NCBI GenBank assembly: GCA_002792395.1
Contig: PFOG01000095.1
Location: forward strand, 1 to 5,110
Length of the DNA stretch: 5,110 nucleotides
Reading direction: 5' to 3'
Origin: Candidatus Portnoybacteria bacterium CG_4_10_14_0_2_um_filter_44_20
GTDB taxonomy: Bacteria; Patescibacteriota; Minisyncoccia; Portnoybacterales; GCA-002795985
A program made the translations under genes and the position numbers. The stretch's first letter is position 1. Each line of letters starts with the position of its first letter. The notes under the pieces are model-generated. The model saw only the letters and a list, made by a program, of their open reading frames with translations. It ran no database searches and was not told where the DNA came from. Shown piece after piece: positions 4,900-5,110 of this stretch.

Positions 4900-5110
4900 A
4901 TGTCTAACAACATCGCCATTTCTAAAATTGCCAAGCTTTTGCGGATGCCCGATGAAAGCCGCTTGGTTGATTTATTTGAAAAAATGGGAAAAATTACGGG
5001 CAAGAAGAATGTGGCGGAAAAAATATACGAGGAAAATCAAAGTATAGTCGGGCAAAGATTGAGAGAATTGGGAATCGGCGAAGATAAGGCTGATTCGCAA
5101 TATGTGGAAA
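4900..5110 (+). CDS. Unrecognised protein, N-terminal 70 residues only
   Basis: An open frame from ATG 4900 runs off the window edge. I do not recognise the family. The visible part (MSNNIAISKIAKLLRMPDES, then RLVDLFEKMGKITGKKNVAE, then KIYEENQSIVGQRLREL) is rich in Lys, Glu, Leu and Ile, with no signal peptide or membrane segment, and looks like a soluble, mostly helical N-terminal domain. The long unbroken frame, normal amino-acid composition and placement after an AT-rich leader (TTAAATTAATT) support real coding. No Shine-Dalgarno is evident. It is on the same strand as transketolase and the PfkB kinase and could belong to the same ancestral gene run, but this is inference from position only. 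Confidence 0.7.
   Translation, partial: MSNNIAISKIAKLLRMPDESRLVDLFEKMGKITGKKNVAEKIYEENQSIVGQRLRELGIGEDKADSQYVE

Overview
The window looks like part of a small-genome bacterium, most likely Patescibacteria/CPR (Parcubacteria-like). This is inferred from gene content and style: a divergent transketolase, a PfkB-family sugar kinase, single-domain GIY-YIG (URI-type) endonucleases, a short type IV prepilin-like gene, few recognisable Shine-Dalgarno sites and many short palindromic repeats. TAG ends at least two genes (2227-2229 and 4177-4179), and no gene here needs UGA recoding. Lineage is not proven by the sequence.

Layout, all on the + strand. 1-2229: transketolase, open from the first base, so its start is outside the window. 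2248-2689: a cassette of palindromic repeat, GIY-YIG gene copy 1 and a nested palindromic repeat. 2702-3724: PfkB-family kinase. 3733-3757: hairpin. 3822-4269: a second cassette with GIY-YIG copy 2 and its own palindromes. 4291-4764: type IV prepilin-like gene with an in-frame TAG. 4788-4882: large composite palindrome. 4900-5110: 5' part of an unrecognised gene.

The metabolic backbone (transketolase, PfkB kinase, perhaps the gene at 4900) fits sugar-phosphate metabolism. Between these genes sit two diverged copies of one GIY-YIG cassette, each bounded by inverted repeats with TGTCAT...CCAG ends.

The most notable feature is a 34-bp sequence, identical in both GIY-YIG copies, at exactly the same codon boundary: after Tyr-Ile and before the Gly of the conserved YIG motif. 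The proteins around it are only about two thirds identical (49 of 75 residues downstream by hand count). The insert begins with a perfect 7-bp stem and 3-nt loop, and it shifts the frame by +1. Removing it restores a normal 96-residue nuclease in both copies. It is either a tiny mobile element with a very specific target or an element tolerated by some recoding mechanism. A second small palindromic insert of 36 bp sits in frame inside the PfkB gene and adds 12 residues, like the palindromic elements known inside Rickettsia genes. The window is therefore rich in very small elements that insert into coding sequence.
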